This document shows, piece by piece, positions 1 through 9,477 of a DNA stretch of 64,000 nucleotides. This DNA comes from Prevotella sp. GTDB lineage: Bacteria; Bacteroidota; Bacteroidia; Bacteroidales; Bacteroidaceae. Under the pieces are notes generated by a model. That model did no database searches and was not told where the DNA came from. It saw nothing but the letters and a program-made list of their open reading frames with translations. Each line of letters starts with the position of its first letter. Within the stretch, counting starts at the first letter, position 1. Location: positions 106,241 to 170,240 of the forward strand of contig JAFTGB010000004.1 in NCBI GenBank assembly GCA_017458125.1. Direction: 5' to 3'. Both the position numbers and the translations under genes were made by a program.

Positions 1-2031
1 CTGTCGCCCATTGGCGACGTCTACAAGGCCGCGCTGCCCGCAGGACTGAAGGCCGAGGACGGCTACCGTCCGAAGATGGAGACCTATGTGCGGCTGACCG
101 AGGCCTACCGCAGCGCGGCCGCCCTGCATGTGGCGCTGAACGTGCTGGCGCGTGCCAGGAAGCAGTTGGAGGCTTTTACCTGCTATCTGGAACTGTCGCA
201 CTGGGACCAGATAGACAATGAGGAATGGGGAATGGGGAATGAGGAATGTCCGCCTGCGGCGGTGAGCGTGACGCGCGAAGAGCTGCTCAACGCCAGTCAG
301 GCATCGTCAGAGACCGTGCGCCTGTTGGAGAAGCGCGGCATGCTGGAGTGCTACGAGCTGGAGGTGGGACGCCTGAACCATGGCGGCGACTACCGCCCGG
401 ACCTCGTCAAGCCCCTCAGTGCCGCCCAGCAGGATGCGTACAACGCCATACTGATGTCGATGATGAAGAAGCGCGTCACACTGCTGCACGGCGTGACGGG
501 CAGCGGCAAGACGGAGATATACATCCACCTCATACAGCGCGCCCTGGAGCGCAAGGAGCAGGTGCTCTACCTGCTGCCCGAGATAGCGCTGACCGTTCAG
601 ATGATGCAGCGTCTGCAGCGTATCTTCGGCAACCGCCTGGGCATCTACCACTCCAAATACAGTGACGCCGAGCGCGTCGAGATATGGCAGAAACAGCTGT
701 CGCAGAACCCCTACGACGTCATCTTGGGCGCACGCTCGGCGGTGTTCCTGCCCTTCCAGCGCTTAGGACTCGTCATCGTGGACGAGGAGCACGAGACCAG
801 CTACAAGCAGCAGGACCCCGCACCCCGCTACCACGCCCGCAGTGCCGCCATCATGCTGGCCCACCAGACCGGGGGAGCCACCGTGCTCCTGGGAACGGCC
901 ACGCCCTCCTTGGAGAGCTACCACAACGCCCGCTGCGGCAAGTACGGGCTGGTGGAGCTGAAGGAGCGCTACAAGGGCATGCTGCTGCCCGAGATACAGG
1001 TGGTGGACACCGCCGACCTGCAGCGTCGCAAGATGATGGCAGGGCCGTTCTCGCCCCTGCTGCTGACACGCGTACGCGAGGCCTTGGAGCGCGGCGAGCA
1101 GGCCATCCTGTTCCAGAACCGCCGCGGCTTCGCCCCTGTGGTGGAGTGCCAGCAGTGCGGCTGGGTGCCCACATGCCAGCACTGCGACGTCAAGCTGACG
1201 TTGCACCGCCAGATGGGGCAGCTGACGTGCCACTACTGCGGCTTCACCTACCGCGTGCCTACGGAGTGTCCGTGCTGCGGCAGCACCGACTTGCGCACGC
1301 GTGGCTACGGCACCGAGAAGCTGGAGCAGCAGGTGCGTGAGGTGTTCCCCGAAGCCCGCGTGGCGCGTATGGACCTGGACACCACGCGTACGCGCAACGC
1401 CTACGAGCGCATCATCAGCGACTTCAGCGCGGGGCGCACCAACGTGCTCATCGGCACGCAGATGGTGTCCAAGGGACTGGACTTCGACCGCGTCTCGGTG
1501 GTGGGCATCGTCAATGCCGACGCTATGCTGAACATGCCGGACTTCCGCGCCTACGAGCACGCCTACATGATGATGGCGCAGGTCAGCGGACGCGCAGGGC
1601 GCAAGGACCGCCGCGGACTCGTGGTGCTGCAGACCAAGCAGAAGGAGGCACCGGTCGTCGGCTACGTGGTGCGCAACGACTATGGCGCGCTCTACCGTGA
1701 CCTCATTGCCGAGCGGCAGGCCTTCCGCTATCCGCCCTTCTGTCACCTGATATACGTCTTCCTCAAGCACCGCCATGACAGCGTGGTGCAGACGGCTGCC
1801 GCAGAGCTGGGCACGCTGCTGCGCCAGTGGTTCGGCAACCGCGTGTTAGGCCCCGACAAGCCTGCGGTGGCCAAGGTGAAGCAGCAGAACATCCGCAAGC
1901 TGGTGCTCAAGCTGGAGACGGGCATCGACATGGCGCGCGTGCGCCAATACCTGCTGAAAGCGCAGTCGCAGATGCTGGCCGACAAGCGCTACGCGTCGCT
2001 GACCGTGTACTACGATGCCGACCCGACGTAA
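1..2031 (+). CDS. priA: Primosomal protein N' (replication restart helicase PriA), 5' end missing
   Basis: The reading frame is open from base 1, so the start lies upstream; about 676 residues are visible. PriA is the DEAH-family 3'-5' helicase that recognises stalled forks and reloads the replisome. Visible marks are the Walker A motif GVTGSGKT (about 490-513), the Walker B box DEEH (781-792), a zinc-binding insert with paired cysteines (CQQCGWVPTCQHC, then CHYCG and CPCCGS, about 1148-1280), and the helicase C-terminal motifs (GTQMVSKGLDF, QVSGRAGR). A segment of AATGAG-type repeat (217-248) is read in frame in the linker between the DNA-binding and helicase domains and yields NEEWGMGNEEC. 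The ATG at 76 is internal to the family alignment and is not the real start. The frame stays intact to the TAA at 2029-2031. Confidence 0.96.
   Translation: MSPIGDVYKAALPAGLKAEDGYRPKMETYVRLTEAYRSAAALHVALNVLARARKQLEAFTCYLELSHWDQIDNEEWGMGNEECPPAAVSVTREELLNASQASSETVRLLEKRGMLECYELEVGRLNHGGDYRPDLVKPLSAAQQDAYNAILMSMMKKRVTLLHGVTGSGKTEIYIHLIQRALERKEQVLYLLPEIALTVQMMQRLQRIFGNRLGIYHSKYSDAERVEIWQKQLSQNPYDVILGARSAVFLPFQRLGLVIVDEEHETSYKQQDPAPRYHARSAAIMLAHQTGGATVLLGTATPSLESYHNARCGKYGLVELKERYKGMLLPEIQVVDTADLQRRKMMAGPFSPLLLTRVREALERGEQAILFQNRRGFAPVVECQQCGWVPTCQHCDVKLTLHRQMGQLTCHYCGFTYRVPTECPCCGSTDLRTRGYGTEKLEQQVREVFPEARVARMDLDTTRTRNAYERIISDFSAGRTNVLIGTQMVSKGLDFDRVSVVGIVNADAMLNMPDFRAYEHAYMMMAQVSGRAGRKDRRGLVVLQTKQKEAPVVGYVVRNDYGALYRDLIAERQAFRYPPFCHLIYVFLKHRHDSVVQTAAAELGTLLRQWFGNRVLGPDKPAVAKVKQQNIRKLVLKLETGIDMARVRQYLLKAQSQMLADKRYASLTVYYDADPT
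217..248 (+). repeat. AATGAG-type repeat read in frame inside priA
   Basis: Near-tandem units AATGAGG / AATGGGG form a 32-bp stretch matching the intergenic AATGAG repeats near 28.0, 43.4 and 63.5 kb. It lies in the priA linker and keeps the frame. Confidence 0.7.
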
Positions 2032-2073
2032 GCCGCGGAAACGAGATTACACATTATTAATATATAAAGCAAC

Positions 2074-3981
2074 ATGCTTATGAAGAAAATTTTTACCCTT
2101 TTGGTTGTCCTGGCACTTGCTGGGGCAACAGTCGCGCAGACTCAGGTGCTGCGCAAGTCTGCGAACGTCAAGACACTGTCGGTGAAGAAACAGAACAGGG
2201 CCTTCAACCAAGTCTGGTGGGGCTATGCCGATGCTAATGAGCAAATGGGCGGCTTGGGCGTCCAAGCTGCCGACACCTACCATTGCGCTATCTACATTCC
2301 GGGCACCAACGCCATGGCATTAGGCAAGGCTGTGCGTTCCGTGCGCTTCTTTCTGGACGCACCTCATGCCGCAGATGTCAAGGCCTGGCTTTCCACCACG
2401 CTTCCCTCATCGGCCGATGCTGCCGACGTGGAGACGGTCAGCGTGAGCAGCGGCAATCCCGGCGGAATGGTTGAGGCGTCGTTCACCACTGGCAAGACCA
2501 TTGCGAAGGATGGCCTCTACGTGGGCTATACGTTCACGATTACGGAGGCGGAAACGGAGAACGACATGTACCCCATTTCCGTCATTTACCAGGAGGACGT
2601 TGCCAATGCCTTGCTCCTCAGAACGGACAATGCTGTCAAGAGTTGGAGCGACATGAACGGACAGGGCTACGGACGCCTCTACATGGAGGTGCAGCTTGAA
2701 GGCGACTTCGCTACTAACGCTGCCACGCCGGCAACCTTCAGAATGCCCGTAGCCGTGCAGGGCGGTACGGTCACCGTGGCCGTTCCCGTCAGTGGCGGAG
2801 GCGTGAACGCCGTCGAGAGCATTGACTACACCGTCACCACCGACGGCGCAACCGGCGAGGAGCAGCACGCTACGGCAGCATCGCCCATCGCCATTGGTGT
2901 CGACGGCTATGTGAACATCGAGCTGGCTGCTGACGACGCCGTGGGCCAGATTAAGCAGAAGACGCTGACCATCACCAAGGTGAACGGTAAGGCCAACGAG
3001 GCTGTCGCCAAGACTGTCGACTTCTCGCTGGCCACCGTCGACCACTATGTCGACCACCGCGTGGTCGTAGAGGAGTACACGGGCACGGGCTGCGGCTGGT
3101 GTCCGCGCGGCATCGTCGGTATGGAGAAGCTGAACAAACAGTTCGGCGACGCCTTTGTGGGCATAGCCATCCACCAGTACAACTCGGCTGATGCCATGTA
3201 TATGGCCAAGAACAGCTATGCGAGCTTGACCTTCGAGGGCGCTCCGCAGTGCACCGTCGAGCGCAGATACTACACTGACCCGTATTACGGCATCACGGGC
3301 GACATCATCGGCGACGTGCAGGCCGCCATGGATTATGCTGCCTTGGTCGGTGTGGAGGTCGAGGGCGTGTGGAACGACGACCAGACACAGGTCAACGCCA
3401 CGGCTACCGTCGAGTCGCTCATTGAGGGTGCCGGATACAACGTGGAGTTCGTGCTCGTCGGCGACGGACTGAAGGGCAGCGGAACCGCCTGGAACCAGGC
3501 AAACTTTTACAATCAGTACACGATGTCGCAGCTGCCTGCCGACTTGAAGCAGTTCGGCTCTGGTGGTGCCAATGGCAACAGGACGCTTACCGGATGGACA
3601 TTCAATGACGTTGCGCTCTGCAGCTCGTACGTCAGCGGCAGCAATCAGGCTCAGGCTCTTGAGAACCTGACGACGACGGAACCTGCCACCAGCTCCTACA
3701 CGCTGACCCTGCCCACGAAGACGACGCTGAAAAACGCCATCAAGAAGGATAAGGTCTATGTCGTTGCCCTGTTAGTCAACAGTGACGGTGTGGTGGAGAA
3801 TGCCGCCAAGGCCAAGGTCGTCGAGAAAGGCGACGTCGACGGCATTGCCGGCAACAAGGCCTCGGCTGCCGTCGTGACGGCCCGCTACACGCTGGACGGT
3901 CGTCGCATCGACGCCCCGCAGCGTGGTCTGAACATTGTCAAGATGAGTGACGGCACCATCCGCAAGGTGATGGTGAAGTGA
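2074..3981 (+). CDS. Secreted Omp28-like thioredoxin-fold protein with T9SS sorting tail
   Basis: A 635-residue exported protein. It begins with a signal peptide (MKKIFTLLVVLALAGATVAQ; start at 2074, or at 2080 where MKK begins). Residues about 330-560 resemble Omp28-type thioredoxin-like domains: EEYTGTGCGWCPRG carries a CxxC pair (CGWC, residues 340-343), followed by a segment with a Gly-Ala-Pro loop as in the thioredoxin cis-Pro region (FEGAPQCTV). The last 30 residues (YTLDGRRIDAPQRGLNIVKM, then a basic VMVK end) look like a type A C-terminal signal for type IX secretion, so I expect export and surface anchoring or release. The N-terminal 300 residues look like beta-sandwich adhesin modules. 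The redox role is inferred from the CGWC motif only. It is convergent with the FadL-like gene, with a palindromic repeat between them. Confidence 0.75.
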   Translation: MLMKKIFTLLVVLALAGATVAQTQVLRKSANVKTLSVKKQNRAFNQVWWGYADANEQMGGLGVQAADTYHCAIYIPGTNAMALGKAVRSVRFFLDAPHAADVKAWLSTTLPSSADAADVETVSVSSGNPGGMVEASFTTGKTIAKDGLYVGYTFTITEAETENDMYPISVIYQEDVANALLLRTDNAVKSWSDMNGQGYGRLYMEVQLEGDFATNAATPATFRMPVAVQGGTVTVAVPVSGGGVNAVESIDYTVTTDGATGEEQHATAASPIAIGVDGYVNIELAADDAVGQIKQKTLTITKVNGKANEAVAKTVDFSLATVDHYVDHRVVVEEYTGTGCGWCPRGIVGMEKLNKQFGDAFVGIAIHQYNSADAMYMAKNSYASLTFEGAPQCTVERRYYTDPYYGITGDIIGDVQAAMDYAALVGVEVEGVWNDDQTQVNATATVESLIEGAGYNVEFVLVGDGLKGSGTAWNQANFYNQYTMSQLPADLKQFGSGGANGNRTLTGWTFNDVALCSSYVSGSNQAQALENLTTTEPATSSYTLTLPTKTTLKNAIKKDKVYVVALLVNSDGVVENAAKAKVVEKGDVDGIAGNKASAAVVTARYTLDGRRIDAPQRGLNIVKMSDGTIRKVMVK

Positions 3982-3989
3982 TGATCATT

Positions 3990-4069
3990 TAGAAGCAAGA
4001 GGCAAGAGGCAAGAAGCAAGAGAATACTCAAACATCAGACATTTCTCTTGCTTCTTGCCTCTTGCTTCT
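3990..4069. repeat. GCAAGA-type inverted repeat between convergent genes
   Basis: The left arm TAGAAGCAAGAGGCAAGAG and its reverse complement at the right form a hairpin of about 30-bp arms with a loop that includes ACTCAAACATCAGAC. The outermost TAG of the right arm, read on the minus strand, is the stop codon of the FadL-like gene. It probably also ends transcription from both sides. Confidence 0.85.
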
Positions 4070-5588
4070 AAAAATCTAACTGAATGCCGGCACCAAACAC
4101 GCGGTTGGTGCGGGTGAAGTGGTCGCTGATGCCTTCTGCCGGGTAGTTGTCGCGCTTGTAGGTGCCGTAGTTGGTCTGGAAGTAGGCAGCCGACAGCGTG
4201 ATGTTCTCCTTCACCTTGTAGCTGAAGCCCAGACCGATGCTGTAGCTGTTGACGACGAACGACATGTCGCTCATGTACTTGTCGTCCAGACCGTAGCGCG
4301 TCAGCTGTCCGCCGCACGACACGTTGAGCTTCGGTGTGACGTCCCACTCCACACCGGCCAGGAACTCGTTGGTGTTGTGGCGCAGCAGGTCTTGCGAGTT
4401 GTTATACCAGTTGGCGTCCTTGTCGAAGTAGTGGTGCCAGCCCAGATTGAGGCTCACCACGTCGATGGGCTTCCACTGGGCTCCGATGGAGAGCAGGGCG
4501 GGGGAGTCCTCGTTCACCTTCTCGCCGTCGCGGAACCTGTTGACGGCGGCAATCTCGCTGGCCTCGTTGACCGTCGACTCGTTCTTCATGCGCAGCTGGG
4601 TCTTGAACTCATACTTGGCAGCGAAGTTGAAGTCGCTGACTTTGTAGTGAACACCGATGACGGGAGCAATGCCCACACCGTCCTGGTTGCTTAGCAGGTT
4701 GACGCCGTCGGCATACTTCTGCAGCTGGTTCAGGCTGGCCTTGGTGCCTTCGAGCTGCACCTGCTGGGCCGTGAGCTGCTGCTGGGTGGCTATCAGCTCA
4801 GCGGGAACGGGAACACCGGCGGCCTCGTACTGCGCAATGCCGGCGTTGACCTGTGCCAGTCCGGCGTTGACTTTTTCAAGACCGTTGCTGACGGTGGCCG
4901 ACGACGTCTGCAGGAAGTCGGAGAAACCGACGTATCCGCCCTCGGTCTTCACCATGATGTTGCTGATTTTTGCCTTGTACGTGGCGTCGCCGTAGAGCAG
5001 TCGCAGACCGCCATAGACCGCCAGGTTTGGGTATATCTTGTAGGCAGCACCCAACTGCACACCGTAGTAGTATTGACGACCTTTCATGTAGCCCTCCATG
5101 TCGTAGCCCTGTGCGCCGAGGGGTTGCAGCATGGCTGCGATGTTACCCACCACGCTCTCGAAGGAACCCAAGCCGTCGGCAAACTCGCACGAGCCGCCGC
5201 CGCCAGGCACCGACAGGTTGAACTGCACGCTCCAGTTGCCTTTGTTATAGGCTCCCTGCAGCGACGGAATGATGGGGGCATCGGCCACGCCCTCAAACTC
5301 CTTGGTGGCGTTTCCGCCGTTCTTCTTGCCAAGGGCAAAGGCGGGGTTGGTCGAAGTGATGGTACGCGTCTGGTGTGCATACTGCCAGTTGAAGGCTACG
5401 TGGAAGCCTTCCGACATGAAAGCCACACCAGCGGGGTTAGAATAGACGCCGTCAAGTCCTACGGCTGCGTCGCGTGCAGGGTTCTTTAGAAAGAGGATGC
5501 TTTGGTTGGTGTTGGTGACGATGCCGCCGGCATAGGCGCTCGTCATGGTCATCGTGAAAACAATGAAGGATGCTAAAAACTTTTTCAT
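4068..5588 (-). CDS. OmpP1/FadL-type outer membrane transporter
   Basis: A 506-residue outer membrane beta-barrel of the OmpP1/FadL/TodX family, which moves hydrophobic compounds such as long-chain fatty acids across the outer membrane. It has a signal peptide (MKKFLASFIVFTMTMTSAYA) followed by the family N-terminus with SNPAG (VYSNPAGVAFM), then alternating amphipathic strands and a C-terminal aromatic residue (GAGIQLDF), typical for BAM-inserted barrels. A Gln/Ala-rich stretch around residues 215-300 (QQQLTAQQVQLEGTKASLNQ) is predicted to be a coiled coil and is longer than in enterobacterial FadL. The stop codon TAG is contributed by the neighbouring GCAAGA-type repeat. A TACCTTTG box (complement of 5620-5627) upstream marks the promoter. 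Confidence 0.88.
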   Translation of the reverse strand: MKKFLASFIVFTMTMTSAYAGGIVTNTNQSILFLKNPARDAAVGLDGVYSNPAGVAFMSEGFHVAFNWQYAHQTRTITSTNPAFALGKKNGGNATKEFEGVADAPIIPSLQGAYNKGNWSVQFNLSVPGGGGSCEFADGLGSFESVVGNIAAMLQPLGAQGYDMEGYMKGRQYYYGVQLGAAYKIYPNLAVYGGLRLLYGDATYKAKISNIMVKTEGGYVGFSDFLQTSSATVSNGLEKVNAGLAQVNAGIAQYEAAGVPVPAELIATQQQLTAQQVQLEGTKASLNQLQKYADGVNLLSNQDGVGIAPVIGVHYKVSDFNFAAKYEFKTQLRMKNESTVNEASEIAAVNRFRDGEKVNEDSPALLSIGAQWKPIDVVSLNLGWHHYFDKDANWYNNSQDLLRHNTNEFLAGVEWDVTPKLNVSCGGQLTRYGLDDKYMSDMSFVVNSYSIGLGFSYKVKENITLSAAYFQTNYGTYKRDNYPAEGISDHFTRTNRVFGAGIQLDF

Positions 5589-5619
5589 CTTTTAAACACT
5601 TTTTTTCTAAAAACGGCTG

Positions 5620-5627
5620 CAAAGGTA
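5620..5627 (-). promoter_or_regulatory. Bacteroidetes -7 box of the FadL-like gene
   Basis: TACCTTTG on the minus strand fits the TAnnTTTG consensus and lies 31 bp before the start codon. No clear -33 TTTG at the ideal spacing was seen. Confidence 0.6.
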
Positions 5628-5747
5628 GTGGTATTGCACAAAACGCGAAAGAAAGTGCAAAAGATATTAACTCTTATTAACCAAAAACTGCACACTTCCT
5701 GCACAAAAGTGCGAAAGTGTGCATAAAAGTGTGTGCGCAAACACGTC

Positions 5748-7802
5748 TTATTCTTTCTTTTCCGTAGGGTAGGTGACGCGCGTATGGTAGACCGTTTTCA
5801 GCTTTTCTATGAGCACCGTCTTGGCATACTGGATGTCGCGGAACGTGATGGGGCACTCGCGGAAGTAGCCGTCGGCCACCTGGCTGTCCACAATTTTCTC
5901 GACGAGCTTGCGGATGCTATGCTCCGTGTAGTCCGAGAGCGAGCGCGACGCCGCTTCCACTGAGTCGGCCATCATCAGGCAAGCCTGCTCGCGGGTGAAG
6001 GGGTTCGGACCGGGATAGGTGAACAGGAGGTCGTCGACGGGCTTGTCGGGGTGCTCGTTCTTATAGCGGATGTAGAAGAACTTGGCCTTGCCCAGTCCGT
6101 GGTGAGTGGCTATGAAGTCGCGGATGACCTTCGGCAGACCGTACTTGTCGGCCATCTTCAAGCCCTCGGTGACGTGGCTGATGATGATTTGTGCGCTTTC
6201 AATGTCGGTCAGCATCTCGTGCGGGTCTATGCCCGTCTGGTTCTCCGTATAATAAATAGGATTAGAGAGCTTGCCGATGTCGTGGTAGAGGGCGCCCGTG
6301 CGCACCAACTGCGCCTTGGCACCTATCTTGTTGGCTATCTCGCCCGCCAGGTTGGCCACCTGTATGGAGTGGTTGAAGGTGCCCGGAGCCACCTCGCTCA
6401 TCTTGCGCAGCAGCTCATTGTTGGTGTTCGACAGTTCAATAAGCGTGATGTCGCTGGTGAAGCCGAAGGCCTTCTCGATGAGGTAGAGCAGCGGGTAGGC
6501 GAAGAGCAGGGCGATGCCGTTGACCACTAAGTAGTTGTACGTGCTGTAGTCTATCATGGTCAGCGTCGTGGCCCGTGTCCAGTCGAAAGCCAGGTTGACG
6601 GCCATGCTGGACAGCGAGATGATGATGGCCGACTTGAACAACTGCGACCGTTGCGACAGCTCGCGCAGCGAACTGATGGCCACCAGTCCGGCCACGGTCT
6701 CCAAGACGACGAACTCAAACGGGTGCTGCAGCATGATGGCGCAGATGAAGACCATGGTGGTGTGCGTCATGAAAGCCGTTCGCGAGTCGAGGAACACGCG
6801 GATGAAGATGGGCACCATGGCGTAGGGCAGTATGTAGACGTGTACGAAAGTGTTGCGCACGAAGAGTGCCGTCAGCAGCGCAAAGATGACTATCATGACA
6901 TAGAGCATGGCGATGTTGCGCGGCTTCTCGAAGTAGTCCTTGCGGTACAGACTCAGGTAGACGGTGAACAGAATCATAAGGATGGACACGTACAGTATCT
7001 GTCCCATCAGCGATATCTGGTTCTGCGTCTTGTCCTGCATGCGCCGCTCGTTTTCCTTGGTGAACGACTCGATGATGCGGAAAGTGCGCTCGGTCACGAT
7101 GTCGCCGTGGTCAATAATCTTCTGCCCCTTCTGCACCATGCCGCTGGCCAGCGGTATGCTGGCCATGAGTTCGTTCTTGCTGGTCTCGCTGCGCGTCTGG
7201 TCGAACACCAGGTTGGGCGTGATGTAGTTGTTCAGGTTGCACTTCTGCAGTTGCGGGCGCACGGGGGCTAACAGCTCGTTCTGGAACAGCCGCTCGTATG
7301 CCGTCTTAGGCGAGTAGACGTTCATGATGGACACGCTGGCGGCCTGCTTCTGCGTGACCACGCGGATGGTGCTCGACGTGTCGAGGTGCAGTTCCTCGTA
7401 CGCTTTCGACTCCATGATGCCCTGTTCGTACAGACCGTGCAGCAGTCTGGCTATGGTGCCCACGTAGTCGTCGGTCAGTCCCGGTATGCCGTCGGCATAG
7501 TCGGCCTTGAACTTGCGTATCATCTTCGTCTCCGTGTCGCCGTTCAGCTTGTAGTACGGCTCGTATTCCTTCATCACGCTGTCGCGCTCGTACTTGATGA
7601 CGTCCTCCGACTTATAGACCAGGAAGTCGAAAGGTGCCGTGAAGTCGGCGTACTTCCAGGGCTTCCCCTTTTCAGCGAAGAAGAGGTTAGCGGTATCGTG
7701 AGGCAGCGACCACACCACGATGGCTACCGTGGCGATGACCAGCGACGAGCGTATCAGCAGGTCGCGCAGCATGGTGTTTTCCTTGAGTTTTATGTTACCC
7801 AT
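5748..7802 (-). CDS. 7TM-HD family phosphohydrolase (PgpH-like c-di-AMP phosphodiesterase)
   Basis: A 684-residue inner membrane protein with the 7TMR-HD architecture: one N-terminal membrane helix, an extracytoplasmic 7TMR-HDED domain (about residues 40-275), a bundle of seven membrane helices (about 285-475), and a cytoplasmic HD domain with the metal-binding HDIG at residues 507-510 (ALYHDIGKLSNP) plus the downstream HVTEGL and ATHHG histidines. The closest characterised family member is Listeria PgpH, which cleaves cyclic di-AMP. The substrate here is inferred. The start at 7802 (MGNIKL) is used, but the ATG giving MLRDLL at 7772 is possible. The gene is divergent from gltX, with 118 bp between the start codons. 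Confidence 0.88.
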   Translation of the reverse strand: MGNIKLKENTMLRDLLIRSSLVIATVAIVVWSLPHDTANLFFAEKGKPWKYADFTAPFDFLVYKSEDVIKYERDSVMKEYEPYYKLNGDTETKMIRKFKADYADGIPGLTDDYVGTIARLLHGLYEQGIMESKAYEELHLDTSSTIRVVTQKQAASVSIMNVYSPKTAYERLFQNELLAPVRPQLQKCNLNNYITPNLVFDQTRSETSKNELMASIPLASGMVQKGQKIIDHGDIVTERTFRIIESFTKENERRMQDKTQNQISLMGQILYVSILMILFTVYLSLYRKDYFEKPRNIAMLYVMIVIFALLTALFVRNTFVHVYILPYAMVPIFIRVFLDSRTAFMTHTTMVFICAIMLQHPFEFVVLETVAGLVAISSLRELSQRSQLFKSAIIISLSSMAVNLAFDWTRATTLTMIDYSTYNYLVVNGIALLFAYPLLYLIEKAFGFTSDITLIELSNTNNELLRKMSEVAPGTFNHSIQVANLAGEIANKIGAKAQLVRTGALYHDIGKLSNPIYYTENQTGIDPHEMLTDIESAQIIISHVTEGLKMADKYGLPKVIRDFIATHHGLGKAKFFYIRYKNEHPDKPVDDLLFTYPGPNPFTREQACLMMADSVEAASRSLSDYTEHSIRKLVEKIVDSQVADGYFRECPITFRDIQYAKTVLIEKLKTVYHTRVTYPTEKKE

Positions 7803-7881
7803 GAGTAAGTGAAAATGGTTCCTATTTTTTATTTACCGTGCGAAAATACGAAAAAAAAGCCTAATTCTCAAAAAAAATGCG

Positions 7882-7889
7882 TACTTTTG
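7882..7889 (+). promoter_or_regulatory. -7 box of gltX
   Basis: TACTTTTG fits TAnnTTTG and lies 31 bp upstream of the gltX ATG, so the predicted leader is about 25-30 nt. Confidence 0.65.
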
Positions 7890-7920
7890 CACAAATTATT
7901 GGAAAAAAGACCATTCAAGC

Positions 7921-9477
7921 ATGGCTGAAAGAAGAGTAAGGGTGCGTTTTGCACCCAGTCCCACGGGGGCATTGCATATTGGCGGCGTACGTACCGCATT
8001 GTATAATTATCTGTTTGCACGCCAGCACGGCGGCGACTTGGTGTTCCGCATTGAGGACACCGACTCGACACGTTTCGTTCCCGGTGCCGAGGAGTATATC
8101 ATCGAGAGTTTCAAGTGGCTGGGCATCCAGTTCGACGAAGGCGTCTCTTTCGGTGGCGACAAAGGTCCCTACCGGCAGAGCGAGCGTCGTGACATCTATA
8201 AGAAATATGTGCAGCAGCTGCTCGACAACGGCAAGGCTTACATCGCTTTTGACACTCCGCAGGAGCTGGAGCAGAAGCGCGCCGAGATACAAAACTTCCA
8301 ATACGACTGCCATACGCGCCAGCAGATGCGCAATTCGCTGACGCTGCCCAAGGAGGAGGTAGACCGTCTGATAGCCGACGGTCAGCAGTACGTGGTGCGT
8401 TTCCGCGTGGAGGCTGGCCGGGAGATTTTGGTCAACGACCTCATCCGTGGCGAGGTGCGCGTCAAAAGCGACATCTGCGACGATAAGGTGCTTTACAAGA
8501 GTGCCGACGAGTTACCCACTTACCATCTGGCCAACATCGTCGACGACCACCTGATGGAGATTTCGCACGTCATCCGTGGCGAGGAGTGGTTGCCCTCGGC
8601 GCCGCTGCACGTCATGCTGTATGAGGCCTTTGGCTGGCAGGACACCATGCCGCAGTTTGCCCACCTGCCCCTGCTGCTCAAGCCCGACGGCAAGGGTAAG
8701 CTGTCGAAGCGCGACGGCGACCGGCTGGGTTTCCCCGTGTTCCCCCTGCGCTGGACCGATCCCAAGACGGGCGACGTCAGCCGTGGCTATCGTGAGGACG
8801 GCTACTTCCCCGAGGCCGTCATCAATTTCCTGGCCCTCTTGGGTTGGAACCCCGGCACCGAGCAGGAGCTGTTCACGCTTGACGAGCTGGTGCCGCTGTT
8901 CGACATCAGCAAGTGCTCGAAGGCCGGAGCTAAGTTTGCCTACGAGAAAGCCGTATGGTTCAACCATGAGTACATTCTTAAAAAGTCGGCCGAGGAGATT
9001 GCCGCACTGTTCTTCCCTGAAGTGAAAGAGCACTGTCCCGACGAGACGATGGAGCGTGTGACGGCTGTTACGCGCATGATGAAGGATCGCGTCAGTTTCG
9101 TCCACGAGCTGTGGCCCCTGTGCTCGTTCTTCTTCGTTGCTCCCACCACGTACGACGAGAAGACGGTGAAGAAGCGCTGGAAGGAAGACTCCGCCCAGCA
9201 GCTCACCGAGCTTATCGGCGTTCTGGAGGGCATCGACGACTTCTCGCTGGAGAACCAGGAGCGCATCGTCCACGCCTGGATAGAAGAGAAGGGCTACAAG
9301 CTTGGTAACATCATGAACGCTTGGCGTCTGACGCTTGTCGGCGAGGGTAAGGGTCCCGGCATGTTCGACATCTCTGCCTTCCTCGGCAAGGACGAGACCA
9401 TCCGTCGCATGAAGCGGGCCATTGAAGTGCTGGAGACCCCCTCGGGGGCCGTAGGAGGGGCTTTACTTTATGTATAA
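7921..9477 (+). CDS. gltX: Glutamate--tRNA ligase
   Basis: A 518-residue class I aminoacyl-tRNA synthetase charging tRNA-Glu. The N-terminus [20 protein letters not shown] carries the HIGH-type signature (HIGG, residues 19-22), and the second ATP-binding signature is KLSKR (residues 260-264, [17 protein letters not shown]). Length and domain order match the family, with the anticodon-binding domain in the last 180 residues. The final dozen residues ([14 protein letters not shown]) are odd for the family, and the DNA coding them (about 9437-9466) resembles a GGGG-rich segment inside the metallophosphoesterase gene. The tail may therefore derive from a repeat. The stop overlaps the waaA start by 8 bp, so the two genes are probably translationally coupled. 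Confidence 0.97.
   Translation: MAERRVRVRFAPSPTGALHIGGVRTALYNYLFARQHGGDLVFRIEDTDSTRFVPGAEEYIIESFKWLGIQFDEGVSFGGDKGPYRQSERRDIYKKYVQQLLDNGKAYIAFDTPQELEQKRAEIQNFQYDCHTRQQMRNSLTLPKEEVDRLIADGQQYVVRFRVEAGREILVNDLIRGEVRVKSDICDDKVLYKSADELPTYHLANIVDDHLMEISHVIRGEEWLPSAPLHVMLYEAFGWQDTMPQFAHLPLLLKPDGKGKLSKRDGDRLGFPVFPLRWTDPKTGDVSRGYREDGYFPEAVINFLALLGWNPGTEQELFTLDELVPLFDISKCSKAGAKFAYEKAVWFNHEYILKKSAEEIAALFFPEVKEHCPDETMERVTAVTRMMKDRVSFVHELWPLCSFFFVAPTTYDEKTVKKRWKEDSAQQLTELIGVLEGIDDFSLENQERIVHAWIEEKGYKLGNIMNAWRLTLVGEGKGPGMFDISAFLGKDETIRRMKRAIEVLETPSGAVGGALLYV
9437..9466 (+). repeat. GGGG-rich segment at the 3' end of gltX, similar to one at 21604-21634
   Basis: Both copies share CCCYTCGGGGG, a short spacer, then AGGnGGGGCT and a pyrimidine/A tail. 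The two genes are unrelated, so common descent of the segment as a dispersed repeat is the simplest reading. With only two copies in view this is tentative. Confidence 0.4.
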
